The translations under genes and the position numbers were made by a program. The notes beneath the pieces are model-generated. The model searched no databases, had not been told where the DNA came from, and saw only the letters and a list, made by a program, of their open reading frames with translations. Of a DNA stretch of 60,218 nt, positions 44,872 through 53,816 are shown one piece after another. Within the stretch, counting starts at the first letter, position 1, and every line of letters begins with the position of its first letter. Source of the DNA: Bacilli bacterium (GTDB lineage Bacteria > Bacillota_I > Bacilli_A > RF39 > UBA660); contig JAFXOW010000073.1 in NCBI GenBank assembly GCA_017528315.1, positions 1 through 60,218 on the forward strand, written 5' to 3'.

Positions 44872-46607
44872 TTTAATTCCTCCTCGCTTAATTGACTAAT
44901 TGCTATTTCTTTATAAACAGGAGAATTCATTAATAATTCTTTATGAGTACCTATTCCAACAATTCGTCCCTGATCGAGAACAATTATTTTATCTGCATTG
45001 ATAATAGTTCCTATCCGACTAGCAACAATTATACTAGTAGTACCTTTAGTATATTCTTTTAATTCACGACGAAGATGTAAATCTGTTTCATTATCTAAGG
45101 CCGAAAAAGTATCATCAAATATATATATTTCTGGATTTTTAGCAATAGCTCGTGCAACACTTAATCTTTGCTTTTGACCACCTGATAAATTTGTACCACT
45201 ACGAGCTACATGATAATTAATTCCTTCATCTAATTTTTCCACAAATTCAGTGGATTGACTTACTCTTATAGCATCATCTATCCTTGAATCTTTAACATTT
45301 TTATTACCATAAATTACATTATCTTTAATAGTACCACTAAATAGCACTGCCCTTTGAGATACATAACCAATTTTTTTATATAAACTTTCTAATTTATAAT
45401 CGCGAACATCAACTCCATCAATTAAAATATTACCATTTGTTACATCATAAAATCTAACAATTAAATTAACAAGTGTTGATTTACCAGATCCAGTTCCTCC
45501 AATTATTCCCACTGTTTCTCCCTGATTTACCATAAATGATATATCATGGATTATTGCTTCCTCAGCATCAGGATATTTAAATGATACATTTTTAAATTCG
45601 ATAGTTCCTTTAAATTGTCCATTAGAAAGTTTCCCATCTTTAATACTTATTTCTCGTTCTAATACTTCTAAGACTCTTTTAGCTGAAACTGAAGCTCTTG
45701 GATAAATTAAAAATATCATAATTAACATCATAAAAGACATAATAACTTGCATAGCATATGATGAAAAGACTACCATATTAGAAAATATTGTAATTTTATC
45801 TAAAACACCAGCTTCATTTATTAAAATAGCACCTACAACGTAAATTGCTAAAGTTAAACTAGAGGTTATAAATGTCATAAAAGGTGACATGATACCCATT
45901 ACTCTTTGGTTAAAAACTATAGTATTAGTAAGGTAATTATTAGCATCTTCAAATTTTTTATTTTGATAATCTTCAGCATTAAAAGCTCTAATAACTCTAA
46001 TACCAGTCAAATTTTCTCTTGTTATTTTATTTAAATTATCAGTTAACTTTTGAATTATCTTAAATTTTGGAATAACAATTAAAATTAAAGAAATTATTAA
46101 AATTAATAAGATAAAAACGGCTATAAAAGTAATTAAACTAAAACTAAAGTTCTTTCCAGCAATTTTAATAATTGCAAGGGTTGCCATTATAGGTGCTTTA
46201 ATTAAAGCTTGAAGTCCAAAAGATATAAGCATTTGAACTTGTCCAACATCATTAGTAGTTCTGGTAATTAAACTAGATACTTCAAAATCCTTTATCTCAG
46301 CTTGTCCTAAATTTAATACTTTACGATATATCTTTCCTCTTGTTTTATTTCCAAAACTACTTGCTAGATAAGTTGCTAAATAACCTACTATAAAACTAGT
46401 TCCAAGGGATGCTAAAGCACAGAAAAGCATTTTTAGTCCTTCTTTTAATATATTTATTGCTTCTCCACCAGTTTGAACAAGTTCGGTAATATTAGACATA
46501 TAATCTGGTAATTTTAAATCAAGTAATACTTGCACTACTATAAAAATAATTGATATCACAATAAATAACAATTCTTTTTTAGTTAAATTTTTAAATAATT
46601 TTAACAT
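44868..46607 (-). CDS. ABC exporter half, degenerate nucleotide site
   Basis: 579 aa. Six-helix membrane domain (about 15-320) and nucleotide-binding domain with Walker A GGTGSGKSTLV, intact signature NLSGGQKQR and Walker B IYIFDDTFSALD in which the catalytic Glu is Asp. It would pair with the downstream 593-aa half. First gene of the unit, with AGGAGGATG ribosome site, a consensus promoter 37 bases upstream and a structured leader above it. Confidence 0.9.
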   Translation of the reverse strand: MLKLFKNLTKKELLFIVISIIFIVVQVLLDLKLPDYMSNITELVQTGGEAINILKEGLKMLFCALASLGTSFIVGYLATYLASSFGNKTRGKIYRKVLNLGQAEIKDFEVSSLITRTTNDVGQVQMLISFGLQALIKAPIMATLAIIKIAGKNFSFSLITFIAVFILLILIISLILIVIPKFKIIQKLTDNLNKITRENLTGIRVIRAFNAEDYQNKKFEDANNYLTNTIVFNQRVMGIMSPFMTFITSSLTLAIYVVGAILINEAGVLDKITIFSNMVVFSSYAMQVIMSFMMLIMIFLIYPRASVSAKRVLEVLEREISIKDGKLSNGQFKGTIEFKNVSFKYPDAEEAIIHDISFMVNQGETVGIIGGTGSGKSTLVNLIVRFYDVTNGNILIDGVDVRDYKLESLYKKIGYVSQRAVLFSGTIKDNVIYGNKNVKDSRIDDAIRVSQSTEFVEKLDEGINYHVARSGTNLSGGQKQRLSVARAIAKNPEIYIFDDTFSALDNETDLHLRRELKEYTKGTTSIIVASRIGTIINADKIIVLDQGRIVGIGTHKELLMNSPVYKEIAISQLSEEELK

Positions 46608-46643
46608 AAATCATCCTCCTAAATACTTTAAAGGCTATAAGAC

Positions 46644-46672
46644 ATTATATGCTAAATTATTACTAATGTCAA
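46644..46672 (-). promoter_or_regulatory. proximal promoter of the ABC exporter genes
   Basis: Perfect TTGACA (46667-46672), 17-base spacer, perfect TATAAT (46644-46649) on the minus strand. It lies between the attenuator-like element and the exporter start. Confidence 0.75.
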
Positions 46673-46753
46673 CCAAACCTGAATTTAAAAAACGACAATT
46701 TTGAATAACAAATTTATTTACTATAGATAATATTTAATACTGATATAAATAAT

Positions 46754-46867
46754 AAAAAAGCACTCAGATTTCTTTAACAAGAAACTGGGTGCCAAAAACT
46801 AATTAATTGGGTAAGGCATTCAGATACAAGACTGAAATGCTCCCTATTTTATGAAGATTTCTCTTAC
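46754..46867 (-). ncRNA. attenuator-like leader or small RNA upstream of the ABC exporter
   Basis: With its own promoter (46874-46902), this minus-strand element of about 114 bases contains a first hairpin (46816-46840, GCATTTCAG/CTGAATGC) and a terminator hairpin (46754-46793, GGCACCCAGTTTCTT against AAGAAATCTGAGTGC) followed by TTTTTT. CTGAATGCC of the first hairpin can also pair with GGCACCCAG of the terminator, so the two are alternatives. A possible nine-codon frame (TTG 46829 to TAA 46803; M-Y-L-N-A-L-P-N) follows AGGGAG. It matches no riboswitch class I know. It could be a leader-peptide attenuator or a separate small RNA. Confidence 0.5.
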
Positions 46868-46873
46868 ATATTC

Positions 46874-46902
46874 GTAATAACATAATTACATTAAATTGTC
46901 AA
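46874..46902 (-). promoter_or_regulatory. distal promoter of the exporter leader
   Basis: TTGACA (46897-46902), 17-base spacer, TATTAC (46874-46879) on the minus strand, just past the stop of the 359-aa membrane protein gene. Confidence 0.55.
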
Positions 46903-46917
46903 AATAATATTGATACC

Positions 46918-47997
46918 TTAATTATTATTTTTTATTTCTTTTAAGGCTTTTATTAAATAATTATAATCATTTAAAGTTAAATCATTACTATTTAAAGAAA
47001 TTTGTTTATATATTTTTTGAATTTGATCAACATTATTTTTATCTTCTCTTAATTTGGTTATATCTTCCATAATAGAACTTAAAGTATTTGCTTTTCCAAA
47101 TACAATATCCATATTATTCAAGACTTTTTTCTCATTTTCAATGCTAGAATTTAAATTAGAAATATCTACACTTTTCTTTTTAACTGGTACTACGTCTATA
47201 TATCTATTATATAAATTAGATGTGTTAGTAACATTTAACTTTTCTTCTAATTTGTCATATTTTAAAGTATCTTTAAAATTGTTTGTAACTACAATTGTAT
47301 TCGGAGTAATTTCAGGAATATCTGATATAATTTTCTTTGGCTTTAATTTTTTTATCATAGTATCTTCATTACTATATATACTAGGAATATAAGTACTAGG
47401 TACTTTAACATTTCTTTTTAAAGCATTAGGTACTAAAATAAATTTAGATACTTTAGATATTAATAATATTATCATCCAAAGAATAAATAAATACATACTA
47501 ACTTGAATTAAAACCATTAAATTACCATTTGTATATACATTTAATTCATTATAAATATCAATTTTATTTTTTAAAACATTATCAATTATCAAATAAAATA
47601 TGATATTAAATATAATAAAGAATAGCAAATTAATTATTTTTAGTATTTTTTCATAATTTCTATTTAAAATAGTTCTTATCATTAAAATATTTACAATAAT
47701 TATAACTAAAGTATAAACTGCAACATTAGGAAAGAATAATAATATAAATATATTATTAACTAAATAATCCAAAAAAGTAAGAATTTCATTATGATAAAAA
47801 ATCATTAAAGTTATAGTTATTCCTAAATAAACTACTAACAATATTCTTTTTAATATTTTTTTGTTTTTTAAAAAATTAAATATTAATAATAGAATAAATA
47901 TTATTATAGAAATTATTGTTATTACTAAAAATTTTGAATTGGAAGAAAATGTTTTATACAATATTCCCAATTGCTCTAATAAACTTTTTTGTATCAT
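46918..47997 (-). CDS. membrane protein of the adhesin-sortase operon
   Basis: 359 aa, family not recognised. Five or six membrane helices in the N-terminal half (about 23-43, 49-68, 74-107 as one or two, 119-143 and 160-188), then a soluble C-terminal half (190-359) with Val/Pro/Lys-rich segments and predicted helices at the end, ISLNSNDLTLNDYNYLIKALKEI. It starts 33 bases after the sortase stop with AAGGGGGGTGA, so it is probably translated from the same message. It may assist surface display, but this is inference from position. Confidence 0.6.
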   Translation of the reverse strand: MIQKSLLEQLGILYKTFSSNSKFLVITIISIIIFILLLIFNFLKNKKILKRILLVVYLGITITLMIFYHNEILTFLDYLVNNIFILLFFPNVAVYTLVIIIVNILMIRTILNRNYEKILKIINLLFFIIFNIIFYLIIDNVLKNKIDIYNELNVYTNGNLMVLIQVSMYLFILWMIILLISKVSKFILVPNALKRNVKVPSTYIPSIYSNEDTMIKKLKPKKIISDIPEITPNTIVVTNNFKDTLKYDKLEEKLNVTNTSNLYNRYIDVVPVKKKSVDISNLNSSIENEKKVLNNMDIVFGKANTLSSIMEDITKLREDKNNVDQIQKIYKQISLNSNDLTLNDYNYLIKALKEIKNNN

Positions 47998-48030
47998 CCT
48001 AAGTCACCCCCCTTATGACATAAAATAATA

Positions 48031-48696
48031 TTAAATATTTTCAACATTAGTAAGTTCTAATATATAAACGCTTTGTTTAGTTTTAGAATCTTTAGTACAA
48101 GTTACTAAAGTCATAGTTGTTTTACTAGTATCGCGATAAATAGCGATTTTACCAGTTTTATCTTGTTCATAAATATTAACTATTTTATATGTATATCTTT
48201 TACCATTATAGTTAACATAAGCTAAATCACCAAGTGTTAGTTTATAAAGATTTTTAAAATAAGCTAAATAACTAGTACCAGAGTGAGCAGCTATGATAAA
48301 ATTTCCACCTCTAACATCCGGATAAGTACTAGTTTCAACAACTTGAATATTTTTATTAACAGTATTATATTTAGAGTTTATATCTGTAAAACCTTTATTT
48401 AAATTAATCTTTGGAATTTCAAGTGTCCCTATATAATATTTTTCATAAGGATCTACATATTCTTCTGGTTCTTCTGATTTATTTTCATCAGTTCCCTCTA
48501 ATTCTTCAGTTAAAGCCAGTCCTACTTCTTCTGATAAATTGACTGTTTCATTATTCTTCAATAATAAATTATTCATATAAGCATAAGCATTATCACGCTT
48601 TTCACCTAAATAATTATTAGTAACGAAGAAAAATCCTATAGCGAATAACGTAACACCTATATAAATTATAATACTTTTAGTGTGAACGTTTTGCAT
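48031..48696 (-). CDS. sortase
   Basis: 221 aa from ATG 48696, whose first bases overlap the adhesin stop by 20. N-terminal membrane anchor (about 7-27), spacer, and sortase barrel with TLEIPKINLNKGF, the catalytic His in IIAAHSGTS and the catalytic Cys in LVTCTKDS. The Arg usually found a few residues after the Cys is absent in the run SKTKQSVYILEL. It should attach the neighbouring adhesin to the wall. The class is unclear; the sequence suggests B- or D-like. The gene is coupled to its putative substrate. Confidence 0.85.
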   Translation of the reverse strand: MQNVHTKSIIIYIGVTLFAIGFFFVTNNYLGEKRDNAYAYMNNLLLKNNETVNLSEEVGLALTEELEGTDENKSEEPEEYVDPYEKYYIGTLEIPKINLNKGFTDINSKYNTVNKNIQVVETSTYPDVRGGNFIIAAHSGTSYLAYFKNLYKLTLGDLAYVNYNGKRYTYKIVNIYEQDKTGKIAIYRDTSKTTMTLVTCTKDSKTKQSVYILELTNVENI

Positions 48697-50221
48697 AAAA
48701 AACCAACCCACTTCCAAGTAACATTAATGCTAATGCTCCAATTATTACACTAGTATTAACATCTAAATCCGTTATTGGTACTGAATATTTTTCATTATAC
48801 ATTACTACGCTTGTAATATTTCCATCTGCTTTAACTGTAAAGTTAATTGTATCACTTGATAGTTTATATCCTGTAGGTGCTACCGTTTCAGTTAAAGTAT
48901 AATTACCTTCAGCAAGTCCTTCAACATAATGTGGACTACTACCTGAAACCCAGCTTTCTACTACTTTACCAGTAGAATCCTTAATTACTAAACTAGCTCC
49001 GGCTACTTCTTCTTTACTTGTTATATCTTGTTTACTGATCTTAACTTTAGTCGTTTTAACTTCTTCTTTAGAATTGTACATAACAACAGTTTGAACTTCG
49101 CCATTAGCTTTTAATGTAAAGTTGATTGTTTCACTTGATAATTTATATCCATCTGGTGCAATTGTTTCTGTTAATGTATAATTTCCAGCTTTTAATCCTT
49201 CGATATAATGTGGTTCATTTCCTGATACCCAAGTCTCAATAACATTATTATTGGAATCTTTAATTACTAAGACTGCACCAGCTAATTCTTTCTTACTTGT
49301 TATATCTTGCTTACTAATTTTTAATTTAGTTTCTAGTTGTTCATAATTTAAAGTTAATTTTGAAGTAATAGTATCTTTTGTCTTAACAAGATATCCAATA
49401 TCTTGATAACTACTTTTTCCAGTTGAATATCTATATGCTTTAACAATTTCATTAGTTGCAGTTGCAACTACTTCTACATTTTTTAGACTAGAATTATCAT
49501 TTGGTACATAAACTCTAAATTCTTCGCCACTTTTAAATTTTGTTTTCTTAGTACCATCAGTTCCTTCAACAAAAGATTTATCTGAAGTATTCTTCAAACT
49601 AATTGTAACACTGTTTCCTAAAGTCGTACTAACTCTAATTGGATATGATACATAATATGAACCATCACTATTTAAAGCCATTTTAGTATTTGTTAATATT
49701 AAGTTAACTTTGTCATTACTTGTTGTAGACTTACTAGCTTTCTTAGCTGCTTGAACTAAATTATAAACATGTTTTTTCATACCTGTTGATGAACTACTAA
49801 AACTTGTTTTTCCCCAGTTGTTTGAACCTTTAGTTTCATCAAAATATTCCCAAATTGCAGATTGAGTTATATAATAGTCTTTTTTGTTATCTCCAGTAAA
49901 AGTCTTTTTTGGATAACCATTTTCTATTATATAAGCAAGACCTTTATCTTTAATTTCTCCTGTTAGAGATAAAGTCTTACCTCCAGGAACCGACGTATCA
50001 ATATTACTAATACAATACACCAAAGTTCCATCAGTTAGTTCTTTTCGATAAAAATTATATCCACTTATATAATCTGTTCCCTTACTTTCAGAAAAATAAT
50101 ATAAACTAGATTTACTTTTCATTTTTATATTGCTTGGTGCAGCTTCTACATTCAATGTATCAACACATAAAATGCCTAACAGTACCATTAATGTTATTAT
50201 AAGATATTTTATTTTTCTCAT
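48677..50221 (-). CDS. thioester (TQXA) and SpaA-repeat surface adhesin
   Basis: 514 aa. Signal peptide (1-28), thioester domain with Cys 70 in VYCIS and Gln 120 in the TQSAIW motif (Cys-Gln thioester for covalent host binding), a linker, and two SpaA-type isopeptide repeats (about 298-395 and 396-485; each with LKISKQDITSK, GAxLVIKD, GNYTLTETxAP-GYKLS). The C-terminal sorting signal is SVPITDLD, then a hydrophobic helix and AKRSH. It is not a standard LPXTG. ATG 50221 follows GGGGGG. The sortase is next in the operon. Confidence 0.85.
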   Translation of the reverse strand: MRKIKYLIITLMVLLGILCVDTLNVEAAPSNIKMKSKSSLYYFSESKGTDYISGYNFYRKELTDGTLVYCISNIDTSVPGGKTLSLTGEIKDKGLAYIIENGYPKKTFTGDNKKDYYITQSAIWEYFDETKGSNNWGKTSFSSSSTGMKKHVYNLVQAAKKASKSTTSNDKVNLILTNTKMALNSDGSYYVSYPIRVSTTLGNSVTISLKNTSDKSFVEGTDGTKKTKFKSGEEFRVYVPNDNSSLKNVEVVATATNEIVKAYRYSTGKSSYQDIGYLVKTKDTITSKLTLNYEQLETKLKISKQDITSKKELAGAVLVIKDSNNNVIETWVSGNEPHYIEGLKAGNYTLTETIAPDGYKLSSETINFTLKANGEVQTVVMYNSKEEVKTTKVKISKQDITSKEEVAGASLVIKDSTGKVVESWVSGSSPHYVEGLAEGNYTLTETVAPTGYKLSSDTINFTVKADGNITSVVMYNEKYSVPITDLDVNTSVIIGALALMLLGSGLVFYAKRSH

Positions 50222-50253
50222 ATCCATTCCCCCCTAATAATTACGCTGCACAT

Positions 50254-50282
50254 ATTATACCACAAAGTACTTTGCTTGTCAA
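50254..50282 (-). promoter_or_regulatory. promoter of the adhesin operon with spacer palindrome
   Basis: Perfect TTGACA (50277-50282) and TATAAT (50254-50259) 17 bases apart on the minus strand. Inside the spacer is the perfect 12-base palindrome CAAAGTACTTTG (50263-50274), a likely operator that would block the polymerase when bound. Confidence 0.8.
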
Positions 50283-50311
50283 ATATTTTATTTCCAAATG
50301 TCATAATAACA

Positions 50312-53300
50312 CTATTCTTTTTTTCCTTTCTTATTAATTAAACTTTCCAATATTTCAACTCTTTCTCTAGAATTTTCCATATCTTGTTCAAGTAATTTTT
50401 TATAATTATCTGGATTTACTTTCTTTAAAGTTTTATATCTATCTTCCCCTGCAATAAATTCATAATATTTATTAAAATCACTTTTAGAATCTATTGTTAA
50501 TCCAACACTAGGACTATATCTAAATAAAGGAAAATATCCTGATTCAACAGCTAAACTTTCTTCTTCAATAGAATTTCCCATACCTTTTATTATTCCATGA
50601 GCAATACAAGGAGAATAAGCAATTATAAGACTTGGTCCATTATATTCTACAGCTTCTTTTAAAGTCTTAATTGCCTGATTCATGTTAGCACCTAGACTAA
50701 TTGTTCCAATATAGGCTTTTTTATAAGTCATAGCAATTCTAGCTAAATCTTTTTTATTAGTTGTTTTACCATTTGCTGCAAACTTAGAAACACTTCCCAT
50801 ATGACTTGATTTACTTGCTTGACCTCCTGTATTAGAATAAACTTCGGTATCTAATACCAATATATTAACATTATAATCTTGAGACAAGACATGATCAATT
50901 CCGGAGAACCCTATATCATATGCCCAACCATCTCCACCTATGATAAAGAAAGTTTTATCCTTAATAAAATTCTTATATGGTATTAAATCTTTATCTTTAA
51001 CTTCACATACATAGTTATATAATTTTTCACAAGATCCTTCTGTTTCAGCTAAATAATTATCAAATATTTCTGTTTCTTCTTCTTTTGCATCTTTTAATTT
51101 TTCTTTTAAAAGATTTTTTAAATTATTTTTCATAGTCGAATCAGCTACAACCATCCCCATACCAAATTCAGCATTATCTTCAAATAAAGAATTAGCCCAA
51201 GGAGTCATATAAGTTGTAATTGGATAAGAGGCACTATAAATTGATGAACAACCTGTTGCATTAGCAACTACCATATTTTCACCAAATAATTGACTAATTA
51301 ATTTTAAATAAGGTGTTTCTCCACATCCTGCACATGCTCCAGGATAAGCAAATTTTGGTCTTATTAATTGACTTCCCTTAATAGTAAACTTATCAAGTAC
51401 ATTCTTTTCCGTAATATTTTTTTCTAAATATTCAAATCTTTTTTGTTCTTTATTACTTATAAGTATCTTAGAATCCTTCATTTCTAAAGCCTTATTACCC
51501 TTTTTACCTGGACAAATACCTGCACATAATCCACATCCGGTACAATTAGCAACATTCATAGCAATCGTAAATTTATATATTTTACTTTTAATTGATGTTT
51601 CAATGCACCTTTCTCTTACATAGCTTGGAGCTTTATCATATTCCGAATCACTTAATAAATATGGACGAATTACTCCATGAGGACATACAAAAGAACACAT
51701 ATTACAACTAATACAATTTTCTTTAATATAACTTGGAGCAACACTTGATGTATAACGTCTTTCAAAACTAGAGGTTATAGGTGGTGTCATACCATCATTT
51801 GAAGTTACAAAAGAACTAACTGGAATCCTATCTCCCATCCTACTTTCTAAAACGTCAAACAAAGTCATATTCTCATTTTCTTCTTCTACTTCTCCAATAT
51901 CACTTTTCTTAATTTTTATTTCTTTATAATTATTAAGAACCATTTCTATAGCTTTAAGATTTTTTTCTAAAACATCTCCACCCTTATTTTTAAATTTATG
52001 TTCTAAACTATTTTTTATTTCCTCTTTAGCATAATCAAAATTTAATATATGACAAAGCTTAAAAATTAAAATTTCCATAATAGCACTTATTTTTCCAGGA
52101 AGTCCAACACTACTTGCAATACTTCCTGCATCAATAGCATATATTTTAATTTTATTTTTATATAAATAATCTTTATCACGATTAGTAAGTAATTCTAAAG
52201 GATCTTCTCTATCGGTATTTAAAATAAATAATCCTTCACTTTTAATTTTAGAAATCATATCATATTTTTTTAGATAACTATCCTTAGTAACTACTAAAGT
52301 ATTAGCTTGACTTATATAATATGGTGATTTTATTTCATTTTTTCCCAATCTTAAATGAGAAATTGTAACACCACCTGATTTTTTAGAATCATATTCAAAA
52401 TATCCTTGAACATAAGCTTTAGTACCCATTCCTGTTATCTTAATTATATCTTTAGAAGCTGATACCATTCCATCACTTCCAAAACCATAAATTAACATTT
52501 CATAATTATTACTTGAAATATTTATTTTTTTAAATTTTAAACTTAAATTAGTAACATCATCAATTATTCCAATTGTAAAATTATTAAATAATTTATTACT
52601 ACTTAAATAATCAAAAACTGCTTTAACATGACTTGGATTAGTATCTTTTCCGGATAATCCATATCTTCCACCAAATACTTTAATATTAAGTCCTACTTCT
52701 TTAATAACACTTAAAATATCTAAATATAAAGGTCCTCCAGTTCCCCATTCTTTAGTTCTATCTAAAACAGCAATTCTTTTAACACTTGCTGGTAATACTT
52801 TAAGTAAATATTTACTAGAAAATGGTCTATATAAATGAACTTCTATAAGTCCATAATTTAATCCCTGACTATTTAAATAATCAATTGTTTCTTTGATTGT
52901 TGAACAAACTGATCCCATAGCAACAATAATATTTTCAGCACTTGGACTACCATAATAATTAAATGGTTTGTATTTTTTACCAGTTATTTCATTAATACTT
53001 TCCATGTATTCATTAACTATATCTGGAAGTTCATTATACTTATTATTACGAGCCTCAGTTACTTGAAAATATACATCATCCATTTGACATGTTCCAAATG
53101 TTGCTGGCTTATTTATATTAAGTCCACGATTTCTGAATTTTTCCAATTCTTTTTTATCTATTAATTTTTCTATTTTATCTAAATCTATTACTTCAACTTT
53201 ATTAAGTTCATGACTAGTTCTAAATCCATCAAAGAAATTTAAAAATGGAACATGTCCCTTAATTGCACTTAAATGAGCTATACTTGTTAAATTCATTACT

Positions 53301-53731
53301 TCCTGTACTGATGAATTAGCTAAAATTGCAAAACCTGTACTACGAGTAGCATAGATATCTTGATGATCTCCCATAATTGATAGAGCATGAGTTGCTAAAC
53401 TACGACTTGCAACATGAATAACTAAAGGCAATCCTTCTCCTGCTATTTTATACATATTAGGTATCATTAATAAAAGTCCTTGACTAGCTGTATAAGTTGT
53501 TGTTAAAACGCCAGATAATAAACTTCCATGAACCATACCAGCTGCCCCAGCTTCACTTTGCATTTCAACAACTTTAACCGAATTTCCAAAAAAGTTTTTT
53601 CGACTACTGCTTTCTTTATCAACATTTTCAGCCATTGGACTAGCTGGAGTTATAGGATAAATTCCAGCTACTTCTGTAAAATTATAAGAAACATAACTAC
53701 ATGCTTCATTTCCATCCATTATTTTATACAT
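50312..53731 (-). CDS. nifJ: pyruvate:ferredoxin oxidoreductase
   Basis: 1139 aa, single-chain enzyme that oxidises pyruvate to acetyl-CoA with ferredoxin reduction. Order of parts: pyrimidine-binding domain (GIYPITPASPMAE...), transketolase C-like domain, gamma domain (GFGSDGMVSASKD), two 4Fe-4S sites (CISCNMCSFVCPHG and CTGCGLCAGICPG), and the TPP domain with CAGCGETPYLKL and NATGCSS. All twelve cluster cysteines expected are present at these motifs. ATG 53731 follows AGGAGTGAT; the longer start is inside it. Marks an anaerobic metabolism. Confidence 0.95.
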   Translation of the reverse strand: MYKIMDGNEACSYVSYNFTEVAGIYPITPASPMAENVDKESSSRKNFFGNSVKVVEMQSEAGAAGMVHGSLLSGVLTTTYTASQGLLLMIPNMYKIAGEGLPLVIHVASRSLATHALSIMGDHQDIYATRSTGFAILANSSVQEVMNLTSIAHLSAIKGHVPFLNFFDGFRTSHELNKVEVIDLDKIEKLIDKKELEKFRNRGLNINKPATFGTCQMDDVYFQVTEARNNKYNELPDIVNEYMESINEITGKKYKPFNYYGSPSAENIIVAMGSVCSTIKETIDYLNSQGLNYGLIEVHLYRPFSSKYLLKVLPASVKRIAVLDRTKEWGTGGPLYLDILSVIKEVGLNIKVFGGRYGLSGKDTNPSHVKAVFDYLSSNKLFNNFTIGIIDDVTNLSLKFKKINISSNNYEMLIYGFGSDGMVSASKDIIKITGMGTKAYVQGYFEYDSKKSGGVTISHLRLGKNEIKSPYYISQANTLVVTKDSYLKKYDMISKIKSEGLFILNTDREDPLELLTNRDKDYLYKNKIKIYAIDAGSIASSVGLPGKISAIMEILIFKLCHILNFDYAKEEIKNSLEHKFKNKGGDVLEKNLKAIEMVLNNYKEIKIKKSDIGEVEEENENMTLFDVLESRMGDRIPVSSFVTSNDGMTPPITSSFERRYTSSVAPSYIKENCISCNMCSFVCPHGVIRPYLLSDSEYDKAPSYVRERCIETSIKSKIYKFTIAMNVANCTGCGLCAGICPGKKGNKALEMKDSKILISNKEQKRFEYLEKNITEKNVLDKFTIKGSQLIRPKFAYPGACAGCGETPYLKLISQLFGENMVVANATGCSSIYSASYPITTYMTPWANSLFEDNAEFGMGMVVADSTMKNNLKNLLKEKLKDAKEEETEIFDNYLAETEGSCEKLYNYVCEVKDKDLIPYKNFIKDKTFFIIGGDGWAYDIGFSGIDHVLSQDYNVNILVLDTEVYSNTGGQASKSSHMGSVSKFAANGKTTNKKDLARIAMTYKKAYIGTISLGANMNQAIKTLKEAVEYNGPSLIIAYSPCIAHGIIKGMGNSIEEESLAVESGYFPLFRYSPSVGLTIDSKSDFNKYYEFIAGEDRYKTLKKVNPDNYKKLLEQDMENSRERVEILESLINKKGKKE

Positions 53732-53772
53732 AATATCACTCCTAAACATCCATTTAAATTATATCACAGATT

Positions 53773-53803
53773 AAAAAAAAATAATACGAAAACCGTATCA
53801 CTT
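53773..53803 (-). terminator. terminator of rny
   Basis: GATACG pairs with CGTATT over a short T-rich loop, followed by a T-run (minus strand). A weak stem but well placed 14 bases past the rny stop. Confidence 0.6.
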
Positions 53804-53816
53804 TTTAACTTTTCAA

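Noticed and set aside
46754-46793. Simple terminator of the 359-aa membrane gene
   Set aside because: A promoter-like sequence separates the gene from the hairpin, and the first hairpin can re-pair with it; kept as a less likely alternative.
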